From an uncultured Pelagibacteraceae bacterium (GTDB lineage: Bacteria > Pseudomonadota > Alphaproteobacteria > Pelagibacterales > Pelagibacteraceae), in assembly GCA_902545405.1 (NCBI GenBank), contig CACCFT010000009.1, forward strand, positions 1 through 36,824: 36,824 nt of DNA. The letters run 5' to 3'. The notes beneath the pieces are model-generated. The model was not told the origin of the DNA. It did not search any database and worked only from the letters and a program-made list of their open reading frames with translations. Below, piece by piece: positions 8,819-18,266 of the stretch. Position numbers and translations under genes: made by a program. Numbering within the stretch: position 1 is the first letter of the stretch; every line of letters starts with the position of its first letter.

Positions 8819-10104
8819 AAATTTGCATGATAGGATCTGGTTATGTTGGTTTAGTCAGTGGAGCTTGTTTTTCAGATTTAGGTAATACGGTAACTTGCGT
8901 AGATAATAATAAAGAAGTCATAGATAAGTTAAATAAAGGAATAGTACCAATCTATGAGCCTGGCCTTCAAGAATTGATTGATGTAAATAAAAAAAAAAAA
9001 AGACTTTTTTTTTCCAAAGATATTTCTAGTTCAATAAAAAAATCAGATATTCTTTTTATATGTGTAGGTACGCCAACAAAAAATAACAAAGCTGATCTAA
9101 AATATGTTTATAGTGTCGTAAAAAGTATCAAATCTAATCTTAACAAATATAAAATTATAGTAACTAAATCTACAGTTCCTGTTACTACTGGTGATAAAAT
9201 AGAAAAAATTTTAAATTCAAAAAAAAATCAAAATAAATTTGATGTTGTATCAAATCCAGAATTTTTAAGAGAAGGAGAGGCTATAAGAGATTTTCAATAT
9301 CCTGATAGAGTAGTGATTGGGACTGATAGTAAAAAAGCAAATAAGATAATGAAGAATCTTTACCTTCCTTTAATCAAAAAAGGTAGCAGATACATTAATA
9401 CGTCAAGGAGATCTGCCGAATTGATCAAATATGCTTCAAATGCTTTTTTGGCTACTAAAATTACATTTATTAATGAAATAGCTAATCTGTGTGAGAAATC
9501 TAACATTGATGTTCAGGATATTGCAACTGGTATGGGTTTAGATGACAGAATTGGAGGTAGATTTTTAAGAGCTGGACCAGCATATGGAGGATCATGTTTT
9601 CCAAAAGATACAAGAGCATTAGTTTCAACGGGAAAAATTTTTAAAGCAAACCTATCTGTCGTTAAGTCAGTAATTAATTCAAATGAAAACAGAAATAAAT
9701 TATTATTAGATAGGATTAAAATAATAATGAAAAATAAAATAAAAAATAAAAGTATTACATTTTTGGGTGTTACTTTTAAATCAGGTACAGATGATATGAG
9801 AGAGTCTCCATCCTTAAAAATGATACCTTCTTTAGTAAAAAAGGGTGCATCTATAAGTTATTATGAACCAACAGGCCTGAAGAAACAATTTAAATCAAAA
9901 AACATAATCTTTCATGAAAATATAAAAGATGCTTGTAAAAATGCAGATTTAATAATTATTCATACAGAATGGAATGAGTTTAAACAACTCAACTTTAAAA
10001 AAATTACAAAAAAAAGCAATTTTAAAGTTTTTGATATGAGAAACCTTTATTCAATTTCTGAAATGAAAAAAAATAAAATAAATTATTTTAGTATTGGTAG
10101 ATAA
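8815..10104 (+). CDS. ugd: UDP-glucose 6-dehydrogenase
   Basis: The enzyme oxidises UDP-glucose twice with NAD+ to UDP-glucuronate. The N-terminal Rossmann motif GSGYVGLVSGACF, the middle motif NPEFLREGEAIRDFQYPDRVVIG and the active-site motif GGSCFPKD (Cys261) are all present. The C-terminal FLGVTFKSGTDDMRESPS is also present, and the 429-residue length is typical. Translation should be coupled to galU through ATGA. A run of 13 A (8989-9001) followed four bases later by 9 T (9005-9013) lies in the coding sequence and is decoded as Lys and Leu-Phe-Phe codons. The stop directly abuts the stop of the convergent ridA-like gene. Confidence 0.96.
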   Translation: MKICMIGSGYVGLVSGACFSDLGNTVTCVDNNKEVIDKLNKGIVPIYEPGLQELIDVNKKKKRLFFSKDISSSIKKSDILFICVGTPTKNNKADLKYVYSVVKSIKSNLNKYKIIVTKSTVPVTTGDKIEKILNSKKNQNKFDVVSNPEFLREGEAIRDFQYPDRVVIGTDSKKANKIMKNLYLPLIKKGSRYINTSRRSAELIKYASNAFLATKITFINEIANLCEKSNIDVQDIATGMGLDDRIGGRFLRAGPAYGGSCFPKDTRALVSTGKIFKANLSVVKSVINSNENRNKLLLDRIKIIMKNKIKNKSITFLGVTFKSGTDDMRESPSLKMIPSLVKKGASISYYEPTGLKKQFKSKNIIFHENIKDACKNADLIIIHTEWNEFKQLNFKKITKKSNFKVFDMRNLYSISEMKKNKINYFSIGR

Positions 10105-10566
10105 TTAATTAAGATCAAATATTGCGTCAACTTCAACAGCAACGCCCAAGGGAAGACTGTTAGTACTGACAGCAGCTCTTGCATGTGAGCCAGCTTTATC
10201 AAATACACTTTTTATTAGATCTGAGGCTCCATTTATAACTTTTGGTTGCTCAGTAAAATCGTCAGTAGAATTAACATATCCAGTAAGTTTCAAACATGAT
10301 TTAATTTTGGATAAATCATCACCGCATGCTTTTTTTGCTTGAGATATTATACTTAATGCACATCTTTTAGCTGCCTCATAACCTTGTTCAGTATTATAAT
10401 CTTTTCCGAGTTTTCCCTTAATTAAATTTCCATTCTCATCAATTGATATTTGACCAGATATATAAAGTAAATTTCCAGATAATCTTGTAGCAGCATATGA
10501 TCCAACAGGATCATTAGCTTTTGGTAATTTGATATTTAAATTCTTTAAATTTTCTTCTGCTGACAT
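10105..10566 (-). CDS. RidA (YjgF/YER057c/UK114) family protein
   Basis: RidA proteins hydrolyse reactive enamine/imine intermediates released by PLP enzymes. The 153-residue product has YISGQISIDENG and a C-terminal HARAAVSTNSLPLGVAVEVDAIF. In the latter, Arg130 corresponds to the arginine that binds the substrate carboxylate in active members. It is longer than classic RidA (about 128) and resembles the subgroup of about 150 residues whose substrates are less clear, so I give no symbol. The ATG overlaps the topA stop by one base, so it is the last gene of the ruvX-topA operon. No special link to topoisomerase is implied. Confidence 0.85.
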   Translation of the reverse strand: MSAEENLKNLNIKLPKANDPVGSYAATRLSGNLLYISGQISIDENGNLIKGKLGKDYNTEQGYEAAKRCALSIISQAKKACGDDLSKIKSCLKLTGYVNSTDDFTEQPKVINGASDLIKSVFDKAGSHARAAVSTNSLPLGVAVEVDAIFDLN

Positions 10567-13133
10567 TATTTGCCTTTCTTTTTCTTTTTATTTCTATCGT
10601 ATTCTTTTCTTTTCTCAATTAGAATCAATGCTTCTTCCATAGTTAATTCAACAGGATCTTTTTCTTCAGGTATAGTCGCATTTAACGATTTGTATTTAAT
10701 GTAAGGACCATACTGACCTTTCATGATCCTAACTGGCTTTTTATCTTCAGGGTGTTCTCCTAAATCTTTTATCATAGAGGATGAAATTCTTCCTGGTTTG
10801 GCTTCAGCAATTAATGTAACAGCTCTATTTAATCCAATTGTGAATAATTCATCCACATTTTCTAGTCTAGCAGATTTATTTTCACATTTAAGGTAAGGAC
10901 CAAATCTTCCAACATTCACAGTAATATCTTTATCATTTTCAGGGTTTTTACCCAAACTTAATGGTAACGAACATAAATATTTTGCCTTTTCTAAATTAAT
11001 ATTTTCAATCTCAATACCTTTAGGGATAGAAACATTTTTTAAATTATTTTCTTCTTTCTTTAATTTTCTTTTTTTCTTTTTAGTTTTTTCATTTTCCTCT
11101 ATTATTTCTTTCTCAAATTGCAAATATGGACCAAATCTTCCATTTTTAAGAAAAATATCTTTACCTTTATCATTTTTTCCAATGAATTTAGGTTCTGCTA
11201 GTATCAATTGTTGAGCTGCTTTAGATTTTGATAGAGGTCTTGTAAATTTGCATTCTGGATAATTTGAACACCCAATAAAAGCACCTCCTCTAAAACTATT
11301 TTTTAAACTTAATTGCCCAGATTCACAAAGCTTGCATTTTCTATCAATATTTCCGTCCTTATCGACCTCAAATATTAGTGATCCAAGACTTTCATTTAAT
11401 AGATCTAATACTTCTCTGGTTCTTTTTTCTTTTACACCTGATACATTAGAATTAAAGTCTTTCCAAAAGTTTTCTAGAACTTTTATCCAATTTTCCTTAC
11501 CTGATGTTATATCATCTAATTGATCTTCTAATTTTGCAGTAAAATCATAATCAACATATTTGGTAAATAATTTTTCTAAAAAGGCAGAAAGTAATTTCCC
11601 TCTATCAGTTGGGAAAAATCTTTTATTGTTTATATCAGCATAACCTCTATTAGCTATTACTGAAATAATGCTTGCATAAGTAGATGGTCTTCCAATTCCT
11701 AGCTCTTCTAATTTTTTAACTAGACTTGCCTCTGAATATCTAGGCGGTGGTTGTGTATAGTGCTGTTCATCAACATGATCTTCAAACATTACATCACCTT
11801 TTTCAACATCTGGCAAAGTATTTTCACTGTCATCATCATTTTCATCGATCTTATACAGTTTAAGGAAACCATCAAATTTTAATGTTGAACCACTTGCTTT
11901 GAATATATTTTTATCATCATCTGAGTTGATAGTAATAGTTTTTCTATCAAATTTTGCTGACTTCATTTGTGATGATAAAGATCTAGACCATATTAAATTA
12001 TAAAGTTTATATTGATCAGCACTTAGGTATTTTTTCATATCTTCTGGTTTTCTAATTATTTCAGTTGGTCGTATGGCTTCGTGAGCCTCTTGAGCATTCT
12101 TTGCTTTTTTGCCACTATAATTTAGAGGTTGTTCTGGTAAATATTTGTCACCATAATTCTGCATTATAAAATCTCTGAAAGATTTTATTGCATCTTTTGA
12201 AATATTAGTTCCATCTGTTCTCATATAAGTAATTAATCCTACAGTTTCACCTTCAATATCAATTCCTTGATATAGTCTTTGTGCAATTTGCATTGTCCTT
12301 GATGCTCCAAAACCAAGTTTACTCGATGCTGTTTGTTGTAATGTTGATGTAGTGAAAGGTCCTGATGGATTTCTGTTATAAGTTTTTGAGCTTATATCTG
12401 TTATATTATATTTTTTATTTTTTATTTTAGATAAAGCGTCATTAATATCTTGTTTGTTTTTAAATGAGAATTTTTCAATCTTATTTCCATCTAATTGTGA
12501 AATAGTTGTATTTATTTTTTCATTTTTGTTATTTTTAAAAATTATATTTAAAGTCCAAAATTCTTTTGGTTGAAAAACTTCTATTTCCTGTTCTCTTTCG
12601 GTTAAAAGTCTTAGAGCTACAGACTGAACTCTACCAGCTGATTTAGAACCTGGTAATTTTGTCCATAGAATGGGGGAGATATTAAAACCTACTAGATAAT
12701 CTAAAGCTCTTCTTGCCATATAAGCATCAACTAAATGTGGCTCTATTTTTCTTGGATTATCTATTCCATTTGTAACTGCTTTTTTTGTTATTTCGTTGAA
12801 AACAACTCTTTCAACCTCTTTATCTTTTAATAATTTTTTTTCTTCAAGAAACTCTTTTACATGCCAAGCTATTGCTTCACCTTCTCTGTCAGGGTCAGTA
12901 GCTAGAATAATTTTTTTTGAATCTTTAGCACTATCTGTAATTTCTTTTAAATATTTTTTTGAAAAACTATCTACCTCCCAAATCATTTTAAAATCATTTT
13001 CAGGATCAACAGAACCATTTTTCGAAGGCAGATCTCTAATATGCCCATAGCTTGCAAGAACTGTATAATCTGATCCTAAATATTTATTAATTGTTTTTGC
13101 TTTTGCTGGACTTTCAACAATTACTAGATTCAT
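10566..13133 (-). CDS. topA: DNA topoisomerase I
   Basis: TopA relaxes negative supercoils by cutting one strand. The N-terminal TOPRIM domain begins MNLVIVESPAKAKTINKYL and contains ATDPDREGEAIAWH. The catalytic tyrosine is Tyr303 in LITYMRTDGT. One four-cysteine zinc ribbon lies at about 597-625 (CKLCESG, then GCSNYPEC). It is followed by three C-terminal repeats with the core GRFGPYL, GRFGPYL or GQYGPYI, and by a Lys-rich tail. The 855-residue length is normal for alphaproteobacteria. The gene follows plsY after a 40-base spacer that contains a small dyad, so it may have its own control in addition to operon transcription. Confidence 0.97.
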   Translation of the reverse strand: MNLVIVESPAKAKTINKYLGSDYTVLASYGHIRDLPSKNGSVDPENDFKMIWEVDSFSKKYLKEITDSAKDSKKIILATDPDREGEAIAWHVKEFLEEKKLLKDKEVERVVFNEITKKAVTNGIDNPRKIEPHLVDAYMARRALDYLVGFNISPILWTKLPGSKSAGRVQSVALRLLTEREQEIEVFQPKEFWTLNIIFKNNKNEKINTTISQLDGNKIEKFSFKNKQDINDALSKIKNKKYNITDISSKTYNRNPSGPFTTSTLQQTASSKLGFGASRTMQIAQRLYQGIDIEGETVGLITYMRTDGTNISKDAIKSFRDFIMQNYGDKYLPEQPLNYSGKKAKNAQEAHEAIRPTEIIRKPEDMKKYLSADQYKLYNLIWSRSLSSQMKSAKFDRKTITINSDDDKNIFKASGSTLKFDGFLKLYKIDENDDDSENTLPDVEKGDVMFEDHVDEQHYTQPPPRYSEASLVKKLEELGIGRPSTYASIISVIANRGYADINNKRFFPTDRGKLLSAFLEKLFTKYVDYDFTAKLEDQLDDITSGKENWIKVLENFWKDFNSNVSGVKEKRTREVLDLLNESLGSLIFEVDKDGNIDRKCKLCESGQLSLKNSFRGGAFIGCSNYPECKFTRPLSKSKAAQQLILAEPKFIGKNDKGKDIFLKNGRFGPYLQFEKEIIEENEKTKKKKRKLKKEENNLKNVSIPKGIEIENINLEKAKYLCSLPLSLGKNPENDKDITVNVGRFGPYLKCENKSARLENVDELFTIGLNRAVTLIAEAKPGRISSSMIKDLGEHPEDKKPVRIMKGQYGPYIKYKSLNATIPEEKDPVELTMEEALILIEKRKEYDRNKKKKKGK

Positions 13134-13153
13134 ATTTAGAGAACGTACTTAAA

Positions 13154-13166
13154 ACAGTTAAACTGT
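13154..13166. promoter_or_regulatory. small dyad upstream of topA
   Basis: ACAGTT and AACTGT flank a single central base in the 40-base spacer between plsY and topA. A perfect TTGACA (13169-13164, minus strand) overlaps its upstream edge, but no acceptable -10 lies 15-19 bases downstream. It could be an operator or a supercoiling-sensitive promoter element, or chance. Confidence 0.3.
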
Positions 13167-13173
13167 CAAATTA

Positions 13174-13746
13174 TTAAATTTTTGTCTTAGTTTCTTCTTT
13201 ATTTATCAAGCGTTTAACGTTTTCTCTATGAGTGTAAAAAATTAAAATAAACATTATGAAGTAAAACATAATGTTATCATTACTATAAAAAAATATAAAA
13301 ATAGGAACACTTAATGATCCAAGAATTGATCCTAATGATGAGTATTTAGAAATTAAATATGTAATTACCCAAACAATACCAAAAACAATACCCAAAAAAT
13401 AATTTAAAATAATTAACATTCCAACATATGTTGCAACTCCCTTACCACCTTTAAATTTTAACCATATTGGAAAAACATGTCCTAAAAAAACAGATAATGA
13501 ACAAATGTAAATAAATTCTGGATAATTTAATTTAACATAAATTATTGGCACAACCGCTTTTAAAATGTCTAGTAATAAAGTTGAGTAACCTAAAAATTTA
13601 TTACCAGTTCTTAAAACATTGGTGGCGCCTATATTACCCGATCCTGTTTCTCTTATGTCTTTTTTTAAAAAAATTTTTGTTAATAAAAAACCAAAAGGAA
13701 TAGAACCTAATAAATATGATAAAAGTGATAAAATAAAAATTTCCAT
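13174..13746 (-). CDS. plsY: acyl-phosphate:glycerol-3-phosphate acyltransferase
   Basis: PlsY makes lysophosphatidic acid from acyl-phosphate and glycerol-3-phosphate in the inner membrane, the first step of phospholipid synthesis. The three family motifs are visible: GSGNIGATN near residue 36, [13 protein letters not shown] near 98, and SLGSILGS near 137. They are set among about five hydrophobic segments. The 190-residue length is normal. It starts directly after the pyrC-like stop, and topA follows. The order pyrB-pyrC-plsY-topA is a familiar alphaproteobacterial arrangement. plsX is not in this window. Confidence 0.95.
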   Translation of the reverse strand: MEIFILSLLSYLLGSIPFGFLLTKIFLKKDIRETGSGNIGATNVLRTGNKFLGYSTLLLDILKAVVPIIYVKLNYPEFIYICSLSVFLGHVFPIWLKFKGGKGVATYVGMLIILNYFLGIVFGIVWVITYLISKYSSLGSILGSLSVPIFIFFYSNDNIMFYFIMFILIFYTHRENVKRLINKEETKTKI

Positions 13747-15036
13747 TTAAATATTGTAAAGCTCTTGTCCTTTTACGAATGTATTAGTCACTTTTCCTTG
13801 TAATTTCTTATTTTCAATTGACGTATTTTTTGATTTAGAAACCAAATTTTCTTGCTTTACTATCCAAGGTTTATTTATATCCACAATACAGAAATCTGCA
13901 TCATTACCTACGGATAAATTGCCTTTATTAATTTTTAAAATTTTTGATGGATTGGAGGTTAATGCAGCAATAATTTTTTCAAGTTTTACAGATCCATTGT
14001 GATATAATTCTAATGACAAGGATAATAACGTTTCAATCCCAGTTGCTCCTGTTGCGGCTTGAGCGAATGTTAATCTTTTTTGCTCTTCATCTTCAGGTTT
14101 GTGATCTGAAACTATTACATCGATTGTACCATCATTTAATCCTTGCACTAAACTTAATCTATCGTCTTCAGTCCTAAGTGGCGGAGACAATTTTAAAAAA
14201 GTTCTAAAGTCACCAATATCATTTTCATTTAAAGATAAATTATTTATTGATACCCCACAGGAAAATCTTACTTTATCTTTTCTATCTCTGATAATTTCAA
14301 CTGCTTTTCCTGATGAAATCTGAGAAATGTGATAACGACAATTATATTCTTTTAATAATGTTAAATCTCTCTCTATAATTATTAGTTCAGCTATTTCTGG
14401 GATACCTTGCAAACCAAGTTTTGTCGAAATTATTCCATCATTTATCATGCCATTTTCAGCTAATTCTTGATCTTCCGCATGTTGCATTATTAAAGACCCT
14501 AAATCTTTTGCTGAATTCATTATTCTGGACATAACTCTTGTATTCTGAATTGTTCTAATTCCATCTGTAAATGCTATTATCCCTTTACTTTGCAGAAGAC
14601 CAAACTCTGTCATATTTGTACCTTCAGTACCCTTTGTTAGTGATGCTGTGGGAAATATATTTATTTTTGATTTATCTCTGCCTCGTCTTTTTAAAAAATC
14701 TACTATTGAAACGTTGTCTATTATTGGATCTGTATTAGGCATTGTTACAACTGAGGTTACTCCCCCAGATAATGCAGCATTGCTCAAAGTTCTGAAATTT
14801 TCTTTATATTCATAACCTGGTTCACCCACAAATACTCTCATATCAACTATACCTGGGAAAATATAATTCTCTTTTAAATCAATAACTTTTTCTCTACTAG
14901 GAATGTTGTTTTTATTCACCTTTTTGCCAACACCTTCAATTTTTCCATCTTCGCCTATTATTAATCCTCCTATCTCACTTATGTTGTTATGAGGATCAAT
15001 TATATTTGCGTTAATAAAGTATTTTTTTTTCATCAT
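13747..15036 (-). CDS. dihydroorotase-like protein, probably non-catalytic (PyrX/PyrC' type)
   Basis: This is a member of the dihydroorotase family in the cyclic amidohydrolase fold, 429 residues. In active enzymes the first metal motif reads D-x-H-x-H-x-R-E-P-G. Here it reads [10 protein letters not shown] (residues 65-74), so both histidines (now Arg67 and Phe69) and the substrate-binding Arg (now Gly71) are gone. Later, DHAPH is DHKPE (311-315). The remaining fold motifs are intact, for example [26 protein letters not shown] and the GATGIETLL loop. The frame is open throughout, so it is not a decaying gene. Its ATG overlaps the pyrB stop (ATGA). In other bacteria, dead dihydroorotase homologues next to pyrB hold aspartate transcarbamoylase together, which is the likely role here. 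An active pyrC should exist elsewhere. Confidence 0.85.
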   Translation of the reverse strand: MMKKKYFINANIIDPHNNISEIGGLIIGEDGKIEGVGKKVNKNNIPSREKVIDLKENYIFPGIVDMRVFVGEPGYEYKENFRTLSNAALSGGVTSVVTMPNTDPIIDNVSIVDFLKRRGRDKSKINIFPTASLTKGTEGTNMTEFGLLQSKGIIAFTDGIRTIQNTRVMSRIMNSAKDLGSLIMQHAEDQELAENGMINDGIISTKLGLQGIPEIAELIIIERDLTLLKEYNCRYHISQISSGKAVEIIRDRKDKVRFSCGVSINNLSLNENDIGDFRTFLKLSPPLRTEDDRLSLVQGLNDGTIDVIVSDHKPEDEEQKRLTFAQAATGATGIETLLSLSLELYHNGSVKLEKIIAALTSNPSKILKINKGNLSVGNDADFCIVDINKPWIVKQENLVSKSKNTSIENKKLQGKVTNTFVKGQELYNI

Positions 15037-15971
15037 TCACAAAAAATTTTTAAACATGCCATTCTTATCGCAACACCTAATTCAACTTGTTCTTTTACAA
15101 CACTCATATTGGTGTCATCAGCTAGTTTTGTATCAATTTCAATACCGCGGTTCATTGGACCAGGATGCATAATAATTGAATCTGGTTTTGCATACTCTAA
15201 TTTATCCTGTGTTAGTCCATAGTATTCATAATACTCTCTATTAGATGACAGGAATGAACTACTCATTCTTTCATTTTGAAGTCTAAGCATCATTACTATG
15301 TCACAATCTTTTACACCTTTCTTCATATTTGAAAAAATATTAACCCCAAATTTTTCTATATCTTTTGGTAAAAGGTTTGAAGGAGCTACAATATTAACTT
15401 CGGCACCCAACATGTTTAGCAAGTAAATATTAGATCTTGCTACTCTTGAATGTAGAATATCTCCACAAATTGCAACCTTTAATCCTTGAATTTTTTTTTT
15501 CCTATTCAATATAGTTAATGCATCAAGTAATGCTTGGGTAGGGTGCTCTCTCCTTCCATCACCAGCATTTAAAACAGCACAATTAACTTTTTGAGATAAA
15601 AGATTACAAGCTCCTGAATCTTGATGTCTAATAACTATTATATCAGGATGCATTGCATTTAATGTCATTGCAGTGTCTATTAGCGTTTCACCTTTTTTAA
15701 TTGCTGAGTTTGTTATATTCATTGACATAACATCTGCACCTAATCTTTTTCCTGCTAGTTCAAATGAGCTTTGTGTTCTTGTTGATGGTTCAAAAAAGAG
15801 GTTAATTTGAGTTTTCCCCTTAAGTAAATCTAATTTTTTATTTTTGCTTTTGTTTAATTCAATAAATTTTTCAGCTTCTTTTAAGATTAAATTAACATCA
15901 TTTATTGATAAATCTTGAATACCTAGGAGATGTTTTTGAGAAATTTTAATAGCTTTGATTTTAGCTGCCAT
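15033..15971 (-). CDS. pyrB: aspartate carbamoyltransferase catalytic subunit
   Basis: PyrB joins carbamoyl phosphate and aspartate to make carbamoyl-aspartate, the first committed step of pyrimidine synthesis. [20 protein letters not shown] binds carbamoyl phosphate, with VIRH and [11 protein letters not shown] further on. [12 protein letters not shown] and HPGPMNRG are near the C-terminus. The frame is open to a GTG at 15992. I choose the ATG at 15971 (312 residues) because the usual length is about 305-315; neither start has a clear Shine-Dalgarno. No pyrI regulatory gene is adjacent. The partner downstream is the non-catalytic dihydroorotase homologue with a 4-base overlap. Confidence 0.95.
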   Translation of the reverse strand: MAAKIKAIKISQKHLLGIQDLSINDVNLILKEAEKFIELNKSKNKKLDLLKGKTQINLFFEPSTRTQSSFELAGKRLGADVMSMNITNSAIKKGETLIDTAMTLNAMHPDIIVIRHQDSGACNLLSQKVNCAVLNAGDGRREHPTQALLDALTILNRKKKIQGLKVAICGDILHSRVARSNIYLLNMLGAEVNIVAPSNLLPKDIEKFGVNIFSNMKKGVKDCDIVMMLRLQNERMSSSFLSSNREYYEYYGLTQDKLEYAKPDSIIMHPGPMNRGIEIDTKLADDTNMSVVKEQVELGVAIRMACLKIFCE

Positions 15972-16013
15972 TAAAACCAACTCTATAGCCACAAAGGTTG
16001 ATTAATGCAAGTA

Positions 16014-16469
16014 TTAATTATTAATAAAATCTATGGCGCCTTGTAAGATAAATGCAGCAGCATTTTTATCTATATTTTTTTCTCTTTTAGTTACGTTAAT
16101 ACCTAAATTTTCAGTTAATTTAAACGCTCCAACTGTTGATAATCTTTCATCCCAAAGACTTATTGGAAGATCAATTTCTTTTGATATTGCTTTTGACACA
16201 TCATTTACTGATTGAGAAGATTTACCTAAGCTACCATCCATATTTATTGGATTGCCAATAATTATTCCTTTAATATTATTTTCTTTAATTATATCCCATA
16301 ATTCATTGATAAGATCTTCAAATTTGGATTTGTTTATTGTTTTAAGCGGTGTGGCAATTTTTTGATTTTCATCACATATAGCCACACCAATTCTCTTTGA
16401 ACCTAAATCAAGACCAATTAATCTAGATGTATTTAGCTGTTTCTTTTTAAATTCCTCAATTGTGATCAT
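16014..16469 (-). CDS. ruvX: Holliday junction resolvase-like protein YqgF/RuvX
   Basis: The YqgF family has an RNase H fold and is linked to pre-16S rRNA 5'-end maturation; older annotation calls it a putative Holliday junction resolvase. The motifs are in order: GLDLGSKRIGVA with Asp21, IIGNPINMDGS, WDERLST, and DKNAAAFILQGAIDF near the end, which together supply the acidic residues. The 151-residue length is normal. It is the first gene of the minus-strand operon and is divergent from gatC across 49 bases. pyrB follows 42 bases downstream. Confidence 0.92.
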   Translation of the reverse strand: MITIEEFKKKQLNTSRLIGLDLGSKRIGVAICDENQKIATPLKTINKSKFEDLINELWDIIKENNIKGIIIGNPINMDGSLGKSSQSVNDVSKAISKEIDLPISLWDERLSTVGAFKLTENLGINVTKREKNIDKNAAAFILQGAIDFINN

Positions 16470-16480
16470 ATTGTATATTA

Positions 16481-16509
16481 TTTACTTAAGTGATAGTTTG
16501 CGGCAATAT
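16481..16509 (+). promoter_or_regulatory. weak promoter match before gatC
   Basis: TTTACT (16481-16486) and CAATAT (16504-16509) are 17 bases apart in the 49-base ruvX-gatC divergent spacer. This would start transcription only about three bases before the gatC ATG. On the minus strand TTGCCG (16506-16501) could act for ruvX but has only weak -10 options. Both are low-confidence matches in AT-rich DNA. Confidence 0.25.
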
Positions 16510-16518
16510 TTTTACCAT

Positions 16519-16806
16519 ATGACTATAGATCTTAAAACAGTAAAGCACATTTCGAAATTAGCAAGAATTTCTATTGATGATGAAAAAGCTAATAAATTAA
16601 AGGGCGACTTAAATAATATATTTGAATTTATAGAAAAATTAAATGAATTAAATACTGATAATGTTCAAGCCTTAACATCAATTGCTGAAACCACCCTAAG
16701 ATTTAGAAAAGATGAAATTAAATCAGAAAATATTAGAGAAAAAATTTTAAAAAACTCTCCTGAGGAAAATAAAGATTTTTTTGTTGTACCAAAGGTTGTT
16801 GAATAA
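16519..16806 (+). CDS. gatC: Asp-tRNA(Asn)/Glu-tRNA(Gln) amidotransferase subunit C
   Basis: GatC is the small clamp that holds GatA and GatB together. The product (95 residues, MTIDLKTVKHISKLARISI) matches the family in length and in the heptad-like N-terminal helix followed by RKDEI and a C-terminal FFVVPKVVE. The frame is open upstream to 16462. That would add a 19-residue hydrophobic head unlike any GatC and would overlap the ruvX start, so I use the ATG at 16519. The stop shares one base with the gatA ATG. Confidence 0.93.
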   Translation: MTIDLKTVKHISKLARISIDDEKANKLKGDLNNIFEFIEKLNELNTDNVQALTSIAETTLRFRKDEIKSENIREKILKNSPEENKDFFVVPKVVE

Positions 16807-18266
16807 TGTCAGATATAACAAGTCAAAGTTTATTCGAATTAACATCGAATATAAAAGAAAAAAAACTATCTTCAGAGGAAATTACAAAAGTATTTATAGA
16901 CCGTGCTGAAAAATCAAAAAAATTAAATGTTTATGTTACGGATAATTTTGAAAAAGCAATAGATCAATCAAAGAAATTTGATTCTAATCCTAACTTTGAT
17001 TTAAAACTACCAGGTATTCCGATTGCTGTTAAAGATTTATTTTGTACAAATGGAGTTAGAACAACAGCAGGTAGCAAAATATTAAATAACTTCGTTCCCA
17101 CATATGAGTCTACAGTTACTCAAAATTTGTGGAGTCAAGGAGCAATACTTCTTGGTAAACTTAATTGTGATGAATTTGCTATGGGCTCTTCAAATGAAAC
17201 TAGTTTTTTTGGAAATGTTCAAAATCCGGTAGGAGAAAATTTAGTCCCTGGTGGATCTTCAGGAGGTTCTTCTGCAGCTGTCGCTGCAAATTTAACTCCA
17301 GTTACCATTGGAACAGATACAGGCGGATCTATTCGTCAACCAGCATCATTTACAGGAACTGTTGGACTTAAACCTACATATGGAAGTTGTTCTCGTTATG
17401 GAGTTGTAGCATTTGCTTCATCTTTAGATCAAGCAGGACCTATGACGAAAAATGTAAGAGACTGTTCTATGCTTTTAGAGGTGATCTCTTCATTTGATCA
17501 AAAAGATTCAACTTCAATTGATTACAAAAGAAATTGTTATTCAAAAGAATTATCAAAAGATATTAAAGGAAAGAAAATTGGTATTCCTAAAGAATATAGA
17601 GTTGACAATATGCCTGACGAAATTGAACAGCTATGGAAAAATGGTATCTCATATGCAAAAGATTGCGGAGCAGAAATTATCGATATTTCGCTTCCACATA
17701 CTAATTACGCATTACCAACTTATTATATTGTTGCACCAGCTGAAGCATCTTCAAATCTAGCAAGATATGATGGTGTTAAATATGGATTTAGATCTCCTGG
17801 TCAAAATTTAATAGAAATGTACGAAAAAACTAGATCTGAAGGTTTTGGTGATGAAGTTAAAAGAAGAATTATGATTGGAACTTATGTTTTATCTTCTGGT
17901 TACTACGATGCCTATTATCTAAAAGCGCAGAAAGTAAGACAATTAATAAAAAAAGATTTTGATGATGCCTTTTCTAAAGTTGATGCAATTTTAACTCCAT
18001 CTACTCCAAGCTCAGCATTTAAAATTGGTGAAAAAACAAATGATCCAGTATCAATGTATTTAAATGATATATTTACAGTTCCAATAAATCTAGCAGGCTT
18101 ACCAGGTATTTCTATACCAGCTGGTAAAGATAAAAATAATTATCCTTTAGGCCTTCAAGTAATTGGAAAACCTTTTGATGAGCAAAATATACTTAATATT
18201 TCTTATGCATTAGAAGATAAGATTAATTTTAAAAATGATATTTCAGACTGGTGGGTAAGTGAGTAA
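16806..18266 (+). CDS. gatA: Asp-tRNA(Asn)/Glu-tRNA(Gln) amidotransferase subunit A
   Basis: GatA is the glutaminase subunit: it releases ammonia from glutamine for transfer to the mischarged tRNA on GatB. The amidase signature is complete, with the Ser-cisSer-Lys triad at Lys76 (IAVKDLF), Ser151 ([10 protein letters not shown]) and Ser175 ([10 protein letters not shown]). The 486-residue length is normal. A one-base overlap joins it to gatC, and gatB begins 8 bases before its stop, so the three subunits should be made in step. The complex implies that Gln-tRNA and/or Asn-tRNA is made indirectly from Glu-tRNA or Asp-tRNA. Confidence 0.97.
   Translation: MSDITSQSLFELTSNIKEKKLSSEEITKVFIDRAEKSKKLNVYVTDNFEKAIDQSKKFDSNPNFDLKLPGIPIAVKDLFCTNGVRTTAGSKILNNFVPTYESTVTQNLWSQGAILLGKLNCDEFAMGSSNETSFFGNVQNPVGENLVPGGSSGGSSAAVAANLTPVTIGTDTGGSIRQPASFTGTVGLKPTYGSCSRYGVVAFASSLDQAGPMTKNVRDCSMLLEVISSFDQKDSTSIDYKRNCYSKELSKDIKGKKIGIPKEYRVDNMPDEIEQLWKNGISYAKDCGAEIIDISLPHTNYALPTYYIVAPAEASSNLARYDGVKYGFRSPGQNLIEMYEKTRSEGFGDEVKRRIMIGTYVLSSGYYDAYYLKAQKVRQLIKKDFDDAFSKVDAILTPSTPSSAFKIGEKTNDPVSMYLNDIFTVPINLAGLPGISIPAGKDKNNYPLGLQVIGKPFDEQNILNISYALEDKINFKNDISDWWVSE

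Noticed and set aside
13747..15036. Reading the dihydroorotase-like gene as a pseudogene
   Set aside because: The frame is full length, starts and stops normally, overlaps pyrB by 4 bases and keeps its fold motifs. Only active-site residues differ, which fits a non-catalytic partner.
16462..16518. A longer GatC starting at 16462
   Set aside because: The added 19 residues are a hydrophobic stretch unlike GatC and would overlap the ruvX start. The ATG at 16519 gives the normal 95 residues.
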